DNA of 64,000 nt from assembly GCA_035548515.1 (NCBI GenBank), contig DASZSW010000046.1, positions 61,405 to 125,404 on the forward strand, given 5' to 3'. The notes under the pieces were generated by a model. The model made no database searches and had not been told where the DNA came from. It saw only the letters and a list, made by a program, of their open reading frames with translations. The stretch is from DASZQY01 sp035548515 (GTDB taxonomy: Bacteria > Pseudomonadota > Alphaproteobacteria > Rhizobiales > Kaistiaceae). This document shows positions 60,672-64,000 of the stretch, piece by piece. Positions within the stretch are counted from its first letter, which is position 1. The number at the start of each line of letters is the position of its first letter. Both the position numbers and the translations under genes were made by a program.

Positions 60672-60755
60672 TTGGCTAAAGCGATGAAGAAGACTGCGAA
60701 GAAGCCGGCGAAGAAGGCCGCGAAGAAGCCGGCGAAGAAGGCGAAGAAGAAGTAG
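60672..60755 (+). CDS. Lysine/alanine/proline-rich small histone-like peptide
   Basis: A TTG-started frame of 27 codons encodes a peptide made almost entirely of Lys, Ala and Pro in repeats such as KKPAKKA. It resembles histone H1-like tails of bacterial Hc1/AlgP-type proteins and probably binds DNA or RNA. The ribosome-binding site GGAGAGGAGAAG lies a few bases upstream and is strong. A hairpin GAGCCG / CGGCTC lies in the leader, and an intrinsic terminator follows at 60864. The size is below most gene callers' limits. Confidence 0.65.
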   Translation: MAKAMKKTAKKPAKKAAKKPAKKAKKK

Positions 60756-60863
60756 CCTGTTCGTCGTCGCTTCTGGCGACACGCTTCCGTTCCGCCGTCG
60801 CTGTCTTCTCTGACGAGCAGGCGCGCGGCGGACGGAGGGCCCAAGTCAAAGGGCCGAGTAAAA

Positions 60864-60893
60864 GGGGCACCACGCGGTGCCCCGTTTCGTTTC
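60864..60893 (+). terminator. Intrinsic terminator
   Basis: GGGGCACC and GGTGCCCC form a stem over a short loop (60864-60883), followed by GTTTCGTTTC. It lies 108 bases after the small histone-like gene and would end its transcript. Confidence 0.75.
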
Positions 60894-60986
60894 TGGCGTC
60901 TGCCAGCGGGAATCGGCGAAACGCATCTCAGCCGAAATGCGCTATGGTCCGCCTGACGACGGCCGTTGCTCCCGAGGGCAGGACCC

Positions 60987-61244
60987 ATGGCTGACCTTCC
61001 CGACCGCAAGACACTCGCCGCCGCGCTGGCGCAGGCCGATGTCGTGCATGAGGAATACGAGCGCACCGCATTGAAGGGCATGGGCGACGACAAATGGCCC
61101 GGCTTCGTCGCGGCGTTCGTCATCGGCAAGCTCGGCGAGTTCGTCCCGGCCAGCCGCCTCGCTCTCCTGGTCGAGGAAGTCGCCGAGGGCGACGACTGGG
61201 CAAACGCAGCGGCGGATCATGTGCTGATGAAGCTCAGGTCGTAG
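60987..61244 (+). CDS. Conserved hypothetical protein
   Basis: An 85-residue acidic protein, largely helical, starting MADLPDRKTLAAALAQADVV and ending DHVLMKLRS. An AEGDDWANAAADHVLM segment near the end and a GMGDDKWPGFVAAFVIGKLG stretch look conserved, but I recognise no family. ATG 60987 has GAGGGCAGG 4 to 12 bases upstream. It lies before a palindromic repeat and uvrB. Confidence 0.7.
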   Translation: MADLPDRKTLAAALAQADVVHEEYERTALKGMGDDKWPGFVAAFVIGKLGEFVPASRLALLVEEVAEGDDWANAAADHVLMKLRS

Positions 61245-61272
61245 CGGAGCAGCGAAACGGAGGGCGCAGTGC

Positions 61273-61413
61273 GACCCCCATCCGCCTCGCTCCGCTCGGC
61301 ACCCTCCCCGCAAGGGGGAGGGAAGGCAGTGCCACATCCAGCACGCTGCCTGAGGAGGCGCCATCCCTCCCCCTTGCGGGGAGGGGGACCGCCGAAGGCG
61401 GTGGGTGGGGGTC
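61273..61413. repeat. Palindromic intergenic repeat, copy B
   Basis: The element starts GACCCCCATCCGCCTCGCTC and ends GGTGGGTGGGGGTC, with inner arms CCTCCCCGCAAGGGGGAGGG and CCCTCCCCCTTGCGGGGAGG. It closely resembles copy A at 34700-34842 in ends and inner arms, and the central spacer differs. It lies in the 332-base gap before uvrB, which otherwise has no gene that I can support. Confidence 0.85.
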
Positions 61414-61576
61414 TCGCAACATCTGTTGTGATCCTCCGATCACGGCTTCGCCGAACTGACGCATGACAAAAGAGAAGCGAGGCGAGGCAATGCGAACGAC
61501 GCGTCGCCCTCTCTGCTGACACCTTCCGACGCTGCGCCCCTCGCTATTCCCAGGTGCATCCCCCATATTTCCGGAC

Positions 61577-64000
61577 ATGCGACCCCCGAAAAAATCCGGC
61601 TTCGGCGAAGCGCCCCAGCGGCCTCTGCAAGAGGCGAGGACGGCCGACGGCCGGACCGGGAAAGAAAAGAGTCTTCGGACGTCGCGCGGCACGTCGATGG
61701 GTGGGCGCGGCTCGGCGAAGGAGCGCGCGGCGGTCGGCCTCAACCCGGTGCCTGGCGTCGACGTCAATCTTGAGGACGTCGGGAGCCTCCCGCAGAACGC
61801 GGTGACGGCAACCGTCGAGGCGCTGTCGGCGCTGATCGAATCCGGCAGGCCGGAGTTCCGCGACAAGACCTGGGTGCCCCATCGCCCGCCGCGACCGGAG
61901 AAGTCCGAGGGCGGCGTGCCGCTCAAGATCGTCTCCGACTTCGAGCCGAAGGGCGATCAGCCGACGGCTATCGCCGAGCTGGTGGCCGGCGTGAACAGCC
62001 ACGAGCGTGACCAGGTGCTGCTCGGCGTCACCGGCTCGGGCAAGACCTATACCGCCGCCAAGGTGATCGAGGCGACGCAGCGCCCGGCATTGGTGCTCGC
62101 GCCGAACAAGACGCTCGCAGCCCAGCTCTACGGCGAGTTCAAGGCCTTCTTCCCGGACAACGCGGTCGAGTATTTCGTCTCGTACTACGACTATTACCAG
62201 CCGGAAGCCTACGTCCCGCGGACCGACACCTACATCGAGAAGGAATCGTCGATCAACGAGCAGATCGACCGCATGCGCCACTCGGCGACGCGCTCGCTGC
62301 TGGAACGCGACGACGTCATCATCGTCGCGTCGGTGTCCTGCATCTACGGCATCGGCTCGGTCGAGACCTACACGGCGATGACCTTCGCGCTGACGCTCGG
62401 CGAGAAGATCGACCAGCGCCAGCTCATCGCCGACCTGGTCGCCCTCCAGTATAAGCGCGCCGATGCCGACTTCCGCCGCGGCAGCTTCCGGGTGCGGGGC
62501 GATACCATCGACCTGTTCCCCGCCCACCTGGAAGACCGCGCCTGGCGCATCAACCTGTTCGGCGACGAGATCGAGTCGATCACCGAGTTCGATCCGCTCA
62601 CCGGCCAGAAGTCGTCCGAGCTGAAGCAGGTCAAGGTCTACGCCAACTCGCACTACGTCACGCCGCGCCCGACGCTGGCGCAGGCGGTGAAGGGCATCCG
62701 CGAGGAGCTGAAGCTCCGCCTCGATGAGCTGACGCAGGCCGGCCGTCTGCTCGAAGCCCAGCGGCTGGAGCAGCGCTGCCGCTTCGACCTCGAGATGATC
62801 GAGGCGACGGGCTCGTGCGCCGGCATCGAAAATTATTCGCGCTACCTTACCGGCCGCCGTCCCGGCGAGCCGCCGCCGACGCTGTTCGAATATCTCCCCG
62901 ACAACGCCCTCGTCTTCGTCGACGAGAGCCACGTCACCATCCCGCAGATCGGCGGCATGTACCGCGGCGACTTCCGCCGCAAGGCGACGCTCGCCGAATA
63001 CGGCTTCCGCCTGCCGTCGTGCATGGACAACCGGCCGCTCCGCTTCGAGGAGTGGGACCTGATGCGGCCGCAGTCGATGTACGTCTCGGCGACGCCGGGC
63101 GCGTGGGAGATGAACCGCACCGGCGGCGTCTTCACCGAGCAGGTGATCCGCCCGACCGGGCTGATCGACCCGCCGGTCGAGATCCGCCCGGCCAAGACCC
63201 AGGTCGACGATGTGCTCGGCGAGATCCGCGACACCGCCCTCAAAGGCTACCGCACGCTGGTCACGGTGCTGACCAAGCGCATGGCCGAGGACCTGACCGA
63301 ATACCTGCACGAGCAGGGCGTGCGTGTCCGCTACATGCACTCCGACGTCGAGACGCTGGAGCGCATCGAGATCATCCGCGACCTTCGCCTCGGCGCCTTC
63401 GACGTGCTGGTTGGCATCAACCTGCTACGCGAGGGCCTCGACATCCCGGAGTGCGCGCTGGTCGCCATCCTCGACGCCGACAAGGAAGGCTTCCTGCGCT
63501 CCGAAACCTCGCTGGTGCAGACCATCGGCCGCGCGGCGCGCAACGTCGATGGCAAGGTCATCCTCTACGCCGACACCGTCACCGGTTCGATGGAGCGCGC
63601 CATCGCCGAGACCAACCGGCGGCGCGAGAAGCAGGTCGAGTACAACACCGCCAACGGCATCACGCCGGAGTCGGTGAAGAAGAACATCGGCGACATCCTG
63701 TCGTCGGTCTACGAGCGCGACCACGTCATCGTGCCGACCGGGCTGGCCGAAGACGGCCGCCTCATCGGCCACAACTTCAAGGCCACCATCGCCGATCTCG
63801 AGCAGCGCATGCGCGATGCTGCCGCCGATCTCGAGTTCGAGGAGGCCGCGCGGCTGCGCGACGAGATCAAGCGGCTCGAGGACCTCGAGCTCGCCACCGC
63901 CGACGATCCGATCGGGCGTGAGGAAGCCGGCGCCGCGGAGCGCGGAGGCTCTGCGCCGGACGCCGGCTCCGCCGGGGGGAAGGGGTCTTCCTCCCGCGTG
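61577..64000 (+). CDS. uvrB: Excinuclease ABC subunit B, 3' end missing at the window edge
   Basis: At least 808 codons are open to the right edge. UvrB is the damage-verifying ATPase of nucleotide excision repair. An N-terminal extension of about 130 residues (ending HRPPRPEKSEGG) precedes the helicase core: Walker A GVTGSGKTYTAA, the beta-hairpin region FVSYYDYYQPEAYVPRTD, VFVDESHVTIPQ (DEAH-like motif) and HSDVETLERIEIIRDLR to QTIGRAARN. The UVR domain with DLEFEEAARLRDEIKRLE is near residue 755, and a Gly/Ser/Ala-rich tail starts at the edge. Extended ends are usual in this order. The ATG 61577 is chosen as the first in frame. Confidence 0.93.
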   Translation, partial: MRPPKKSGFGEAPQRPLQEARTADGRTGKEKSLRTSRGTSMGGRGSAKERAAVGLNPVPGVDVNLEDVGSLPQNAVTATVEALSALIESGRPEFRDKTWVPHRPPRPEKSEGGVPLKIVSDFEPKGDQPTAIAELVAGVNSHERDQVLLGVTGSGKTYTAAKVIEATQRPALVLAPNKTLAAQLYGEFKAFFPDNAVEYFVSYYDYYQPEAYVPRTDTYIEKESSINEQIDRMRHSATRSLLERDDVIIVASVSCIYGIGSVETYTAMTFALTLGEKIDQRQLIADLVALQYKRADADFRRGSFRVRGDTIDLFPAHLEDRAWRINLFGDEIESITEFDPLTGQKSSELKQVKVYANSHYVTPRPTLAQAVKGIREELKLRLDELTQAGRLLEAQRLEQRCRFDLEMIEATGSCAGIENYSRYLTGRRPGEPPPTLFEYLPDNALVFVDESHVTIPQIGGMYRGDFRRKATLAEYGFRLPSCMDNRPLRFEEWDLMRPQSMYVSATPGAWEMNRTGGVFTEQVIRPTGLIDPPVEIRPAKTQVDDVLGEIRDTALKGYRTLVTVLTKRMAEDLTEYLHEQGVRVRYMHSDVETLERIEIIRDLRLGAFDVLVGINLLREGLDIPECALVAILDADKEGFLRSETSLVQTIGRAARNVDGKVILYADTVTGSMERAIAETNRRREKQVEYNTANGITPESVKKNIGDILSSVYERDHVIVPTGLAEDGRLIGHNFKATIADLEQRMRDAAADLEFEEAARLRDEIKRLEDLELATADDPIGREEAGAAERGGSAPDAGSAGGKGSSSRV

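Noticed and set aside
61544..63340. A 598-codon leftward frame opposite uvrB
   Set aside because: The plus-strand frame from 61577 encodes complete UvrB motifs, and the reverse frame is a GC-rich shadow.

Overview
The window is a high-GC stretch of an alphaproteobacterial chromosome, most likely from a member of the Hyphomicrobiales (Rhizobiales). The evidence is the gene content and order: petABC (cytochrome bc1) followed by apt, the lgt / NDUFAF7-like methyltransferase / pgeF overlapping operon, ubiK-ybjN-proC-csaA, an L25-pth block, DUF6111 next to a CCA-adding enzyme and a divergent MoxR/DUF58/DUF4159 operon, and a PetP-PetR-like regulator pair. TTG start codons are common, and short palindromic repeats sit in several gaps. 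I see no rRNA, tRNA, CRISPR array, prophage or classical insertion sequence. Almost all sequence is coding, on both strands.

Layout. 1-1501: partial aldo/keto reductase and a divergent MFS transporter. 1803-8411: a catabolic run of amino acid/amine permease, glutamine-synthetase-like ligase, aldehyde dehydrogenase, iron alcohol dehydrogenase and a KDG-kinase-like sugar kinase. 8431-13578: small enzymes (YbaK editing protein, metallophosphoesterase, Nudix, GNAT) and a DEAD-box RNA helicase. 13604-20506: a leftward MoxR / DUF58 / BatA-DUF4159 / vWA-like envelope operon. 20722-22858: Nudix CoA pyrophosphatase, DUF6111 and CCA-adding enzyme, overlapping. 22862-26168: hemF, then a leftward cluster of NAD-formate dehydrogenase, a ten-cysteine exported protein, a mini-ORF that copies the formate dehydrogenase tail, and an HPP membrane protein. 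26308-34675: trmL and three paralogous ABC exporters around an OmpA-like coiled-coil protein, with long palindromic repeats. 34999-40946: petABC, apt, GST, an exported HAD phosphatase and small exported proteins. 41083-51479: ychF, pth, rplY, prs, hydrolases and lgt operon. 51608-54381: ubiK, ybjN, proC, rhomboid-like, csaA. 54378-57584: a RelE/ParE-type toxin-antitoxin pair and a histidine kinase / OmpR / MarR regulator operon divergent from ilvE. 58738-59135: a GIY-YIG nuclease gene bracketed by inverted hairpin repeats. 59256-64000: cold shock protein, FecR-domain protein, a 27-residue lysine-rich peptide gene, a small unknown and the 5' part of uvrB.

The most noteworthy observation is the 398-bp unit at 58738-59135. 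A small GIY-YIG nuclease ORF sits between two 42-nt inverted copies of a hairpin. Those copies differ at two positions that pair with each other (A:T in one, G:C in the other). This looks like a REP/RAYT-type arrangement with a GIY-YIG nuclease in place of the Y1 transposase. Second in interest is the formate dehydrogenase cluster, with its mini-ORF homologous to the enzyme's C-terminal tail, a symmetric cysteine-rich exported protein and a candidate anion transporter.
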